Position numbers and translations under genes: made by a program
DNA from: Fulvivirga ligni
Lineage (GTDB): Bacteria; Bacteroidota; Bacteroidia; Cytophagales; Cyclobacteriaceae
Direction of reading: 5' to 3'
NCBI RefSeq assembly: GCF_021389935.1
Contig: NZ_CP089979.1
Location: 4,817,001 to 4,881,000, forward strand
DNA: 64,000 bases
Notes under the pieces: generated by a model
What the model was told of the DNA's origin: nothing
Databases searched by the model: none
What the model saw: the letters and a program-made list of their open reading frames with translations, nothing else
Shown: positions 1 through 8,476 of the stretch, piece after piece
Layout of the letters: each line of letters opens with the position of its first letter
Position numbering within the stretch: the first letter of the stretch is position 1

Positions 1-1743
1 TCTTGGGTCAGTGTAATTACTAAACGGATTCAGGTTCCAGAAATTTGGTCTATCTAGTCTGCGGCTATAGCTGGCCTGCACTGAGTTTTCATTCCCCAAC
101 TCATAAGTAACATGAGCACTTGGGAAAAAGCCTATGTAGTTCTTATCTGTTTTTTCTCCGGTGGTCACCAGCTCAGTAGTGATGTCTGTAAGCTCTGATC
201 TTAAGCCTAATTGAAAAGAAAAATCGCTCCATTTATTACCATAAATGGCATAAGCAGCATAGATATTTTCTTCGTATTTGAAGTTATTAGAAAAACCAGG
301 CAGCTGCTCAAAAACACCTTCATTGTTCCTCTCCTCAACAATATAATTGTTATCTATTCTTCTCAGGTTTCCTCTAAGCCCCGCTTCAATCTTCCCTTGC
401 TTGGAGAAAGGGTAAACATAATCAGTCTGTAAAAGCAAATTCTTTTCTGACTCTTCATTGAGCGACTGCTGAAACAAGTTAGGCGTGAAATTTTCATTGG
501 CACCAGGTCTTGCTCCTTGTTTTTGCTCAGAATCTTCCACTTCGTCACTTTCTCTATACTGAACATCAGCCGTTAACTTATGTCCTTCTTTAGCGAAATC
601 ATGGGTGAAGTTAAGAGCGTATTCCATATTTTCTTCGTCCTCTGCCTCATCATCCGTTCTTAACGAATCAGCAATTAACATACGATTGCGGTCATAATTT
701 CTATAGATCAGCTCGGTCTCATTATCTTCATCAGATATTCTATAAAGACCCGACAAGGTGAGGATACTCTTCTCACTCAGGTAAAAATCTGATCCTACTC
801 TAAAATTATGTGAAATACCTCCTCTGGTTCTATCTCTGTCTGTTCTACGGCTAGTGGTGTAACCATCATTATAAAACTCCTGATTAGAATAACCAGATCC
901 TGGGCTGTTGCGATAGTTTGTACCATAATTCGCAAACATGTTGAGCCATTTCTTTCTATAATTAACATTAAAAGAAAGCCCATAATTAGCAGGGTAACCC
1001 AAATTGGCCGTAAATGAACCGTTTACTCCTTCGTTAGAATCTTTCTTTAGGATGATATTGATAATACCAGCATTTCCTTCTGCCTGATACCTTGCAGATG
1101 GGTTAGTAACCACCTCAATTCTCTCGATTAAGTTACCCTGAAGCTGTCTCAAAGCATCGGTACTACTGATACCAATAAGGCCTGAAGGCTTTCCATTGAC
1201 CAAAATCTTCACATTGGAGCTACCTCTTAGACTCACATTTCCATCTATATCAACATTAACAGAAGGTACATTATCCAAAATATCAGCTGCGTTAGCACCT
1301 ATGTTACTTAAATCCTGTCCTACGTTAAAAACTCTCTTATCCAGCTCCATTACCATTTGGCTTTTCTGAGCCGTAACTACTACTTCCTTTAAAGTTTCAG
1401 TATCTGGACTAAGTGTGATGTTTCCAAGGTCTACTACCTTGTTGTCTGAATTTACTTCTGCTCTGAAGTATTTGGCTTTATAAGAAATGAATTCTGTTTT
1501 AACGATATATTTTCCCTTGGCCACCTCAATAGAGAATACGCCATTCATGTCAGTAACACCTCCTGTAACCAGGGCACTATCTACCGCAGCCAAAATACTT
1601 ACAGAAGCATACTCTAATCCCTTGCCCGTCTCTGCATCTACCAGTTTTCCTTTAATAGTAAAAGGCTTAGCCGGCGATGGTGAATTTTCTGCCTTTAAGG
1701 TGACAGCACCCAATAATAAAAAAATAGATATTAGTAATCTCAT
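1..1743 (-). CDS. TonB-dependent outer-membrane receptor (outer-membrane beta-barrel family), C-terminus beyond the window
   Basis: Reading the minus strand from an ATG at 1743 gives 581 codons open to the left edge, so the barrel end is missing. A signal peptide (MRLLISIFLLLGAVTLKA) is followed by a carboxypeptidase-regulatory-like beta-sandwich (about residues 30-110) and a plug domain with the usual NVPSVNVD, LRGSSNVKILVNGKPS and NAGIINIILKK stretches. The rest is aromatic-rich barrel strands. This architecture is typical of the Bacteroidota outer-membrane beta-barrel receptors that resemble siderophore or small-molecule importers; the substrate cannot be read from sequence. It lies directly downstream of a kinase/regulator pair on the same strand. 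A 20-bp site shared with the regulator's own promoter region precedes it, so control by that pair is inferred. Confidence 0.9.
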   Translation of the reverse strand, partial: MRLLISIFLLLGAVTLKAENSPSPAKPFTIKGKLVDAETGKGLEYASVSILAAVDSALVTGGVTDMNGVFSIEVAKGKYIVKTEFISYKAKYFRAEVNSDNKVVDLGNITLSPDTETLKEVVVTAQKSQMVMELDKRVFNVGQDLSNIGANAADILDNVPSVNVDIDGNVSLRGSSNVKILVNGKPSGLIGISSTDALRQLQGNLIERIEVVTNPSARYQAEGNAGIINIILKKDSNEGVNGSFTANLGYPANYGLSFNVNYRKKWLNMFANYGTNYRNSPGSGYSNQEFYNDGYTTSRRTDRDRTRGGISHNFRVGSDFYLSEKSILTLSGLYRISDEDNETELIYRNYDRNRMLIADSLRTDDEAEDEENMEYALNFTHDFAKEGHKLTADVQYRESDEVEDSEQKQGARPGANENFTPNLFQQSLNEESEKNLLLQTDYVYPFSKQGKIEAGLRGNLRRIDNNYIVEERNNEGVFEQLPGFSNNFKYEENIYAAYAIYGNKWSDFSFQLGLRSELTDITTELVTTGEKTDKNYIGFFPSAHVTYELGNENSVQASYSRRLDRPNFWNLNPFSNYTDPR

Positions 1744-1763
1744 AAAAACATTGTTATCAACTG

Positions 1764-1781
1764 AGGTGTAAAGCTACACCT
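1764..1781. promoter_or_regulatory. Perfect inverted repeat in the receptor leader
   Basis: AGGTGTA, four spacer bases, then TACACCT: a perfect 7-bp inverted repeat about 20 bases upstream of the receptor ATG. It could be an operator or a leader hairpin. No T-run follows on either strand, so it is not an obvious terminator. Confidence 0.35.
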
Positions 1782-1807
1782 ATGGTCTGATCTAAATTTG
1801 ATTAAAA

Positions 1808-1829
1808 TTTGAAGAAAATCTGAAGTTTT
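1808..1829 (-). promoter_or_regulatory. Candidate binding site for the adjacent OmpR-type regulator (receptor copy)
   Basis: Contains a TGAAG direct repeat with 11-base spacing (TTTGAAG then CTGAAGTT). Eighteen of 20 bases match a site upstream of the regulator gene at 3874-3893, in the same orientation relative to the gene. Direct repeats one helical turn apart are the usual target of OmpR/PhoB-type regulators. It lies 65 bases upstream of the receptor start. Confidence 0.5.
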
Positions 1830-1915
1830 AATTAAGTGCGATTTCTTCGTGTAAAAGGTTGAAAATTAGTGTAAGCGCACACCAATAGAACAGTAAGAAC
1901 TAACACATGTTTAAG

Positions 1916-3169
1916 TTAAAATTTCACACTTACTATGTGTTCGCCATCTTTAAACTCATAAAGAAGACCCAGCTGGTTCACCTCACATATTTTATGAACT
2001 ATAGCCAAGCCCAGACCGATACTCTCTCTACTCTGATTGTTTTTTCTAAAACGCTCAAACATAGCTTCCGGTGGGGAAAGCAATGGCTCACCTGTATTCA
2101 CAATGGTGAGTTTTCTATTAGTAAGCTTAATTTTTAAATAGCCATTTTCATAATTATGCCTTATAGCATTTTGAAACAGGTTATTGACCAAAATGGCAGC
2201 TAAAACAGGATCAATAGATATCTTCACCCCTTCATCTATCATGGCTGATGACTCGATGGACTTCAATTCCATTAATTCTTTAAAGTCAAAAAGTAATTGA
2301 TTAAGCAGATCACTGAGGTCTACTTCTTCAATATTTTCAAATTCCTTGTTTTCTATCTTAGTAAGCAGAGACAGTGCGCTGCTCAATTTAGAAAGGCGCT
2401 GGATGGAACTTTGAGCTGAATAAACCAATACAACCTGCTCATCAGTAAGGTTTTCTGATTCCATCAAGAGCTCCAGCTTGCCGTTAGCAATGGCCAGTGG
2501 AGTTTGCATTTCATGCGAGGCGTTTTCTGAAAATTCCTTTAAAGCCTGATAATCCTTTCTACTCTTATCTGTCATTTCAGAAAGGAACATATTAAGGTTA
2601 TCGAACTCCTTAGTACCCGATTTCTCATAGGCAATAGGCTTATTACCTTTGATGTTAAAACCCTTAATTTTCTGAAGGGTAAGATTGAAAGGCTTAAAAA
2701 TATAGTATGAAGCCACCGCACTGAGCACCAACACCACCACTGTCAATAATAAAAACACTTTTATGAGTGATTCCTGAACGCCATCGGCAATATCATCTTC
2801 TTCAACGATAAGGTCATAAATGGAAATTTTGTAAAAACCATCTCCCACTTTCCTTATCACATCCAGCTTAATGTGCGGTTCTAAGCGCTGCAAAGTAGAA
2901 TGCATAACTATGGTATCAGAGAAGGCTATTTCGGACTCTTTCACTTCTCCTTCTAAGGGAATGATGGTAATTTTATCATGTGAAAAGGTCTTCTTCAGGT
3001 TTTTCCTTACTATAAACCGCTCCGCCCACGTCAAACGATCTTTCAAAAACCGCTGCTGTTCAAAGTCTATCTCTCTTTTTATCACCTGATAAGTAATGGC
3101 AGACCCCAGCAGGAACACCAAAAGCGATATAAATAAGTAAAGAAGGGTAATCTTGTAAATCAGTCTCAC
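1916..3169 (-). CDS. Two-component sensor histidine kinase, OmpR-partner type
   Basis: 417 residues. Transmembrane segments at about 8-30 and 137-157 enclose a periplasmic sensor region of about 105 residues. A short linker leads to the dimerisation domain with the phospho-accepting His219 (ENASHEMQTPLA). The ATP-binding domain shows Asn334 (FQNAIRHN), an F-box FERF at 371-374 and a G2 box GLGLAI at 385-390. The usual DxGxG G1 box is replaced by NTGEPL near 358, a variant I associate with Bacteroidota kinases of this type. The start is GTG and shares one base with the stop of the regulator gene upstream (TAGTG), so the two are co-translated. The signal sensed is unknown. Confidence 0.93.
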   Translation of the reverse strand: MRLIYKITLLYLFISLLVFLLGSAITYQVIKREIDFEQQRFLKDRLTWAERFIVRKNLKKTFSHDKITIIPLEGEVKESEIAFSDTIVMHSTLQRLEPHIKLDVIRKVGDGFYKISIYDLIVEEDDIADGVQESLIKVFLLLTVVVLVLSAVASYYIFKPFNLTLQKIKGFNIKGNKPIAYEKSGTKEFDNLNMFLSEMTDKSRKDYQALKEFSENASHEMQTPLAIANGKLELLMESENLTDEQVVLVYSAQSSIQRLSKLSSALSLLTKIENKEFENIEEVDLSDLLNQLLFDFKELMELKSIESSAMIDEGVKISIDPVLAAILVNNLFQNAIRHNYENGYLKIKLTNRKLTIVNTGEPLLSPPEAMFERFRKNNQSRESIGLGLAIVHKICEVNQLGLLYEFKDGEHIVSVKF

Positions 3170-3849
3170 TATGCCTTGGCGTTAAATTTATATCCTGAGC
3201 CGTACATGGTTTGGATATAATCCTTCCCACCGGCTTTGGTGATCTTCTTTCTTAAGTTCTTAATGTGCTGATACACAAAATCAAATGAGTCTACAGAATC
3301 CATGTAGTCACCCCAGAGGTGCTCAGCGATACTCTGCTTGGTAAGCACTCTGTTTTTATTTACTAACATGTAAAGTAGCATTTCATATTCCTTTCTGGTA
3401 AGATCAAGGTAGTCTTCATTTACCTTCACCTCCATGGTGTCCGTATTGATGGAAATCTCATTAAAAACCATATCATGAGAACCTGACAGGTTTCTTCTTC
3501 GGAAGATGGCTTTCACCCTGGCGTTGAGCTCAGAAAGGTGAAATGGCTTAGCCAGATAGTCATCTGCGCCCAGATCGAGGCCATTGATTTTATCATCCAG
3601 CGCATTTTTTGCTGAAAGGATGAGTACCCCCATGTCGGCATCTTCTCTTTTAATGTATCGAAGTATATCTAACCCGTTACCGTCGGGTAGCATGAGATCT
3701 AGCAAAACCATATCATAGTTATAACCTGCAAGTTTATCTATGGCTGTTCTGTAATCAGGAGCCCACTCGCACACGTAGCCTTCTTTGCTCAGATAAGCGG
3801 TAATATTCTGAGCCAATTCCTTCTGATCTTCAACAATTAAAATCTTCAT
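3169..3849 (-). CDS. OmpR/PhoB-family response regulator
   Basis: 226 residues: a receiver domain (1-118) with acidic pocket Glu7/Asp8, phospho-acceptor Asp51 (LLDLMLPDGNG), Ser79 and Lys101 (YLAKPF), then a winged-helix DNA-binding domain (about 128-224) ending in YIQTMYGSGYKF. The sequence is complete and shows no damage. It is the first gene of a two-gene operon with the kinase. The 20-bp site 25 bases upstream of its ATG suggests autoregulation, and a matching site precedes the downstream TonB receptor, which is therefore the best candidate target. Confidence 0.95.
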   Translation of the reverse strand: MKILIVEDQKELAQNITAYLSKEGYVCEWAPDYRTAIDKLAGYNYDMVLLDLMLPDGNGLDILRYIKREDADMGVLILSAKNALDDKINGLDLGADDYLAKPFHLSELNARVKAIFRRRNLSGSHDMVFNEISINTDTMEVKVNEDYLDLTRKEYEMLLYMLVNKNRVLTKQSIAEHLWGDYMDSVDSFDFVYQHIKNLRKKITKAGGKDYIQTMYGSGYKFNAKA

Positions 3850-3873
3850 AAAGGCCTAAAGTTATTGATAGTT

Positions 3874-3893
3874 TTTGAAGATAATTTGAAGTT
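3874..3893 (-). promoter_or_regulatory. Candidate autoregulatory site of the OmpR-type regulator
   Basis: TTTGAAG, four bases, then TTGAAGTT: the same TGAAG repeat with 11-base spacing as at 1808-1829, with 18 of 20 bases identical. It sits 25 bases upstream of the regulator ATG. Confidence 0.5.
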
Positions 3894-3904
3894 AAGGCAT
3901 TGCA

Positions 3905-3942
3905 CAAAAAAAGAGGCCGATTTCCATTTGGAAGATCGGCCT
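3905..3942 (-). terminator. Rho-independent terminator after the ABC permease gene
   Basis: On the minus strand an 8-bp stem (AGGCCGAT/ATCGGCCT) with a 13-base loop is followed by a run of T. It lies just downstream of the permease stop codon and separates that operon from the two-component operon. Confidence 0.85.
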
Positions 3943-3955
3943 TTGAGTTTATTTT

Positions 3956-6607
3956 TTATTCGTACTTCAGTGTATCTGCCGGGTTAGTAAAGGCAGACCT
4001 TACACCATGATAGCTCACCGTTAGCAAGGCCACCAGCACCCCCAGAAGCATGCTTAGCCCAAAGAGTTCCCAGCCCATATCAATGGCATAATGAAAGTCT
4101 GACAACCAATTAGTCATAACATACCATGCCACAGGAGCTGCGAGACCAAAAGCTATGATAGCCAACCAGATATATTGCCTATTTAGTAAAATGAATATAT
4201 TCAGCACCTCAGCACCAAACACTTTTCTTATACCAATCTCCTTGGTTCTGTTCAGCGCATTGATGCCAGACAGACCAAACAAGCCCAAACAAGAGATAAG
4301 GATAGCAAAGCCCGTGGCCAGCCCCATGATCTTCATCCATCTTTGTGATGCCCCATACTGATTAGCCAGATCCTGATCCATAAAAGTATAATCAAAAGGT
4401 TTTCCAGGCACTACTTCTCTCCAACGGTCTTCAATTTTTGCAATAGTGGCAGGCATATCCTGCGTATTCACCTTAACGAGTGCTGTAGTTAAGTATCCTT
4501 CTTTGAGGCTAATAAACATTGGCCTTACATCACTTCTCAACGAGACATTCATGAAGTTCTTCATTACACCCACTACTTGCTCTCCCCTGCTGGCACTGTC
4601 CTCATTGTAGTTGAGATATTGAGATAGTGGATTTTCCCAACCTAAATCTTTTACAAGTGCCTCATTCACAATCACGGCATTAGAATCAGAAGCCAGATTA
4701 GGATCAAAATTTCTACCTTCTACTAATTCAATATCTAACAATGAAATGAAATTAGGATCTACTGTATACAGCATGGCTGATTTTTGATGGCCTTCATAGG
4801 TGAATCCGCGCATGTTCCAACCATGGCCAAAAGAGGTGCTTGTACCTGCCACTGAAACTACCTCTGGCTCTGCCTCCAGCGCTGTCCTTAATCTTTCCAC
4901 CATTTTATTGCTTTCCACGCTATACCCCATATGCATGTTAGCCACTAGCACCTGCTCTTTATCAAAGCCTAAATCTTTGGTAGTAACATACTCCATCTGC
5001 TTATACATAATCACAGAACTGATCATCAAAAAGGCTGAAAGCGCGAATTGAAGCACCACCAAAGGTTTGGTAAAAGACGCCTTTAGCTTAGAAGTAAAGC
5101 CTCCTTTGAGTACATGAGAGGTTTTAAAGGAAGATAGAAACAAAGAAGGGTAGCTGCCGGCCAAAAAGCCTATGAATAAAGTTAACAACATTACCACACC
5201 TACAAGCTCAAACCAATTGATGGAAGTAAGCTCTATATTTCGATTGGTAAAGTCATTGAAATAGGGCAAAAAGAGCACCATGAGTAGCATACCTAGGATC
5301 ATGGAGATAAAAGCTAATGTGATAGACTCAAACGTAAACTGACTTACCAGCTGATTCTTTTGAGCACCAATTGCTTTTCTCACCCCAACTTCCTTTTTTC
5401 TGGCTGCGGAAGTTGTAAGCGCCAAAGCCACGTAGTTAATACAGGCAATAATCATGATAAGCAGTGCGATACCGCCAAGAATAAGAGCATACTGCGGATC
5501 ACTACTATTAGCCCAATGAATTTTAGTATCTAAGTGGATATCCAGTATATTCTGAGCATCATAAGACACCATGACTACATCTTCAGGAACATTATATTCC
5601 TCTCTATCCAGCTCCAGATCTTCGCCCATGTACTTATCTATCACCGCGTCAAACTTACCTTTCAGAACAGCTGCATCGGCCCCTTCTCTCAGCTGGATAA
5701 ATAACGGCGTGCTGTAACTATTCCAGCTGGTCATGTTCCTATCATACCACATTCTATTCTCCTGAGAAATAAGAACGCCGTACTCTAAGCTGGAATTAGA
5801 AGGAGATTCGGAAATAACTCCTGACACCGTAAAAATCTCATTCTTACCGTCATAATCCAGCTCCAATGTTTTACCTAAAGGATTTTCATCCTGAAAATAC
5901 TTTTCAGCCACTTCGGGCGTAAGAATGATATCATGCTTGTCATCCAGCAATTTGTTTATATTACCAGACACAAGAGGGAAAGAGAACATGGTGAAGAAGT
6001 CTTTATCTACATAAGTGATCCTTTCTGTAAATATCTTATCGCCATGTTTCAAAATGGCTTCACCTCCACCATTAAAACGAGTCATTTTCTCTATTTCAGG
6101 AATCTCTTCCAAAAGCACCGGCCCCAGACCTAACTGCAAATACACAGAAGTTTGATAGCCAGGCTCATAATTCCACAAATCATAACTGGTCTCTGATATT
6201 CTATATAATCGATCTTTATTTTCATGAAACTGGTCGAAGCTACGCTCATGACTGATATACAGGTAGATAAGTACACAAAAGGCTATTGCTATACTTAGAC
6301 CAAAGGCATTGATAAAAGAGTAGAGTTTCCTTTTCATAATGCTCCGGAAGGCAATTTTGAAGTAGTTACTAAACATAATGGTGTTGATTATTTTGAGTTT
6401 GAAATTGTTTCTAAACAATATTCCCGGCCTGAAAAACAGCAGCACGTTCCACACAAATCTCCACCTGGCACTTTTCAATCCCTTCTCCTCTACCTCCTCG
6501 TCAAATTGCTCTAAAAGATCTCCTAATATGGCTTCGCTGAGTTGCTCTGGGCAAAACCATTCCAAAAAGCGAACACACCATTGGGGAGGTTGAGGCTGAT
6601 GTTTCAT
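3956..6607 (-). CDS. ABC transporter permease, MacB/FtsX family with PadR-linked prefix domain
   Basis: 883 residues. The N-terminus (about 1-65, PQPPQWCVRFLEWFCPEQ) is the permease-prefix domain that accompanies MacB-like permeases encoded beside PadR regulators in Bacteroidota. It is followed by a first transmembrane helix (about 92-115), a MacB-type periplasmic core, an FtsX domain (about 370-500), a second periplasmic core, and a second FtsX domain near the C-terminus, where RTKEIGIRKVFGAE is the typical cytoplasmic loop motif. This is the duplicated two-core layout. Such proteins use an ATPase to move lipoproteins, peptides or toxic compounds, or to transmit force across the envelope; no ATPase is encoded here. 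Its start overlaps the PadR stop by four bases (ATGA). Confidence 0.92.
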   Translation of the reverse strand: MKHQPQPPQWCVRFLEWFCPEQLSEAILGDLLEQFDEEVEEKGLKSARWRFVWNVLLFFRPGILFRNNFKLKIINTIMFSNYFKIAFRSIMKRKLYSFINAFGLSIAIAFCVLIYLYISHERSFDQFHENKDRLYRISETSYDLWNYEPGYQTSVYLQLGLGPVLLEEIPEIEKMTRFNGGGEAILKHGDKIFTERITYVDKDFFTMFSFPLVSGNINKLLDDKHDIILTPEVAEKYFQDENPLGKTLELDYDGKNEIFTVSGVISESPSNSSLEYGVLISQENRMWYDRNMTSWNSYSTPLFIQLREGADAAVLKGKFDAVIDKYMGEDLELDREEYNVPEDVVMVSYDAQNILDIHLDTKIHWANSSDPQYALILGGIALLIMIIACINYVALALTTSAARKKEVGVRKAIGAQKNQLVSQFTFESITLAFISMILGMLLMVLFLPYFNDFTNRNIELTSINWFELVGVVMLLTLFIGFLAGSYPSLFLSSFKTSHVLKGGFTSKLKASFTKPLVVLQFALSAFLMISSVIMYKQMEYVTTKDLGFDKEQVLVANMHMGYSVESNKMVERLRTALEAEPEVVSVAGTSTSFGHGWNMRGFTYEGHQKSAMLYTVDPNFISLLDIELVEGRNFDPNLASDSNAVIVNEALVKDLGWENPLSQYLNYNEDSASRGEQVVGVMKNFMNVSLRSDVRPMFISLKEGYLTTALVKVNTQDMPATIAKIEDRWREVVPGKPFDYTFMDQDLANQYGASQRWMKIMGLATGFAILISCLGLFGLSGINALNRTKEIGIRKVFGAEVLNIFILLNRQYIWLAIIAFGLAAPVAWYVMTNWLSDFHYAIDMGWELFGLSMLLGVLVALLTVSYHGVRSAFTNPADTLKYE

Positions 6608-6933
6608 AAACCAAATTTTAGTTGAGGTAAAAGGCTCCAGAGCTCCATTCGCTGTTCGCGTAATTCATGAAGCAGACTAAGACCCGCATTAGATATTGTA
6701 AATATCCTTTTTCGTCTGCCTCCCCTGGTAGCGGTGGCACCGCCCATACCTGATGTTACTAAGCCCTTATCCTCCAGCCTGTAGAGCGTAACGTGTACAG
6801 CACTAAGATTTACCTTTCGGTTTAGGCGCTCTTTAATTTCCTCTACAATGGCGTTACCATAAGCCTCTTCTCCTAAAATACCCACTATGGTAAGTACCAG
6901 CTCTTCGAATTCTCCTAAGTATGTTTTACCCAT
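6604..6933 (-). CDS. PadR-family transcriptional regulator
   Basis: 109 residues. It is a short PadR protein: a winged helix (about 8-85) with YGNAIVEEIKERL, then the recognition-helix segment SAVHVTLYRLEDKGLV and the wing GGRRKRIFTISNAG, ending with a short dimerisation helix. PadR proteins usually repress their own operon. This gene is first in an operon with the overlapping ABC permease gene, so the permease is its likely target. A repeated 23-bp element around the start codon is a good candidate operator. The inducing ligand is unknown. Confidence 0.93.
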   Translation of the reverse strand: MGKTYLGEFEELVLTIVGILGEEAYGNAIVEEIKERLNRKVNLSAVHVTLYRLEDKGLVTSGMGGATATRGGRRKRIFTISNAGLSLLHELREQRMELWSLLPQLKFGL

Positions 6934-6996
6934 TTCTATATATTTTGTAAAACAAATATAGACAATACAAATTCATTTCTATACAATTTGTAAAAC
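6931..6996 (-). promoter_or_regulatory. Direct-repeat operator and promoter of the padR/permease operon
   Basis: Two copies of a 23-bp element (minus strand: GTTTTACAAA, three variable bases, TATAGAAATG) lie at 6931-6953 and 6974-6996, 20 of 23 bases identical, 43 bases apart. The downstream copy ends in the padR start codon. Between them, at 6953-6960 on the minus strand, is TATATTTG, which fits the Bacteroidota -7 consensus TAnnTTTG. Binding to both copies would bracket the promoter. The palindromic TACAAATTGTA in the upstream copy suits a dimeric repressor. Confidence 0.55.
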
Positions 6997-7106
6997 TAAT
7001 GTTTTATGAAGATAGAATACACAAAATGGTAATGCAAGCCAGACTATACCGCTTGTTATAATAATGTAGTGAACTGTAGCAGAGAGGTAATGAGAATTGT
7101 GGATTG

Positions 7107-7158
7107 TGTAGAAAAAGTAAAGCCTACCGGGTGGGATGAACGTGGTCACCCGATAGGC
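7107..7158 (-). terminator. Probable terminator downstream of the YoaK-like gene
   Basis: On the minus strand GCCTATCGGGTG and its near-perfect complement (one mismatch) form a 12-bp stem with a 13-base loop, followed by a T-rich stretch with an interrupted T-run. It is about 40 bases past the stop codon at 7200. The rest of the gap 6997-7199 shows no gene. Confidence 0.5.
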
Positions 7159-7199
7159 AGCAACACCTCATGAAGGGTTACTATTACTATTTGCACTAT

Positions 7200-7988
7200 T
7201 TATGGCTTACTATATAATGCCCTCTTTTTACGTATTGAATATATATAATTAATCACCGGCAGCTGCCTTCTTTTAAGCATAAATCGTATCACAGTTATTC
7301 TGGAATAATCATAAAACAACACCAATAGCAGGAATAAACACACAATGTAAAACACATTATACCCTACGGTATTATAAGTATATCCTGCGGCAATACCACC
7401 AGTAAGGTATGATAGCATAATGGCCATTTGAATCTTAGCCTTAGCTACCAGTGCTTTCTTTTTTCTAAATTCCTTCTTAGTGAACATAGATAAAAGCATA
7501 CCTAAATCTGTAGTGAGGCCGGTAAGGTGCGTTGTTTTTACAGCAGAGTTTGAAATACTAGCGGTCAACCCGTTTTGCAATCCCATAGCAAACAACATCA
7601 GCCCTACCAACACCTCTGTTTCAACCAGTGTTTCCTGGTAATAAAACTGGATATAACTACCTGTTATAACCAAACAAACAATCTCCAGCAAGACAGGTAT
7701 ACCATGAGTGAGATATGGATTCTTCTTAGTGTAGTTTATGATTACCAAATTGGAAACAAAACCACCAAAACAGAATGACATCACCCAGGTGGCGACTACA
7801 CCTGCCTGATACCAATTGCCCTTACTTATTTCTTCTGCCAATACCGCGTAATGGCCCGTAACATTGGAGGTAAAAGCAAAGAATATGATCACTGAGATAA
7901 CATTCACCATACCGGCTGAAAATGCTGTGAGTGCTCCCAGTCTTAAATTATCACCTAAAGTTCTGCTACTGCTATACCTCCTTAACAT
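7200..7988 (-). CDS. YoaK/DUF1275-family integral membrane protein
   Basis: 262 residues with about six hydrophobic helices and little soluble domain. The family signature is clear: the N-terminal LGALTAFSAGMVNVISVIIFF, then FTSNVTGHYAVLA, and in the second half MGLQNGLTASISNSAVKTTHLTGLTTDLG. The function of the family is not established. It is the last gene of a same-strand run with a small membrane-anchored protein gene and a UspA-like gene, 13 bases behind the former, so co-transcription is likely. Length and motifs look intact. Confidence 0.9.
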   Translation of the reverse strand: MLRRYSSSRTLGDNLRLGALTAFSAGMVNVISVIIFFAFTSNVTGHYAVLAEEISKGNWYQAGVVATWVMSFCFGGFVSNLVIINYTKKNPYLTHGIPVLLEIVCLVITGSYIQFYYQETLVETEVLVGLMLFAMGLQNGLTASISNSAVKTTHLTGLTTDLGMLLSMFTKKEFRKKKALVAKAKIQMAIMLSYLTGGIAAGYTYNTVGYNVFYIVCLFLLLVLFYDYSRITVIRFMLKRRQLPVINYIYSIRKKRALYSKP

Positions 7989-8001
7989 AACACGCTTATA
8001 A

Positions 8002-8475
8002 TTAAGATCTTACAAAGGTCATTTTCACTATTCCTCTTACCTGAAGGTCAGTATTGAAGTGAATCTCCATAAGATTATCTCCTAGTTTTTGAATCTGATA
8101 ATGCTCGGCCTTATCATCTTTCCCAATGAGCTTCAGAATATGCCCTCTGCCTTTAATTTTCCAGGTTAGCTCACTAAGAAGCTGGTTGTTTCTATAGAGC
8201 TCCAGCGTACCGTCTTTACTGAAACTCCAGGTTTCAGCTTCATGTATGGAAAGACCTTCGGATATTTCCAGCTTTTGTTTTTCATTAATACTCCAGGCTC
8301 CATCGCTCTTTTGAACATCAGTATCCATTTTTTCATATTCCCATGATACCTCTCTCCACATGCCTTGCAGCTTATGCTCATTACTTCTGTCCATAGACAT
8401 CATGCCTATAACCACAGTGGCCAGTGCTGTAAATATGAATGTATATATCAACCAGATTCTTAAGCTGCCCATCAT
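8002..8475 (-). CDS. Small membrane-anchored protein, lipocalin-like C-terminal part
   Basis: 157 residues from an ATG one base after the UspA-like stop codon; an ATG 24 bases upstream would overlap that gene. One N-terminal transmembrane anchor (about 5-27) is followed by a soluble domain rich in beta-strands (LQGMWREVSWEYEKM, TWSFSKDGTLELYRNNQLL, LTWKIKGRGHILKLIGKD, YQIQKLGDNLMEIHF). The pattern resembles lipocalin-like secreted Bacteroidota domains (the LxGxW start and GTLxLY/WKI strands), but I would not assign a ligand. It lies between the UspA-like and YoaK-like genes, in the same direction. Confidence 0.75.
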   Translation of the reverse strand: MMGSLRIWLIYTFIFTALATVVIGMMSMDRSNEHKLQGMWREVSWEYEKMDTDVQKSDGAWSINEKQKLEISEGLSIHEAETWSFSKDGTLELYRNNQLLSELTWKIKGRGHILKLIGKDDKAEHYQIQKLGDNLMEIHFNTDLQVRGIVKMTFVRS

Positions 8476-8476
8476 C

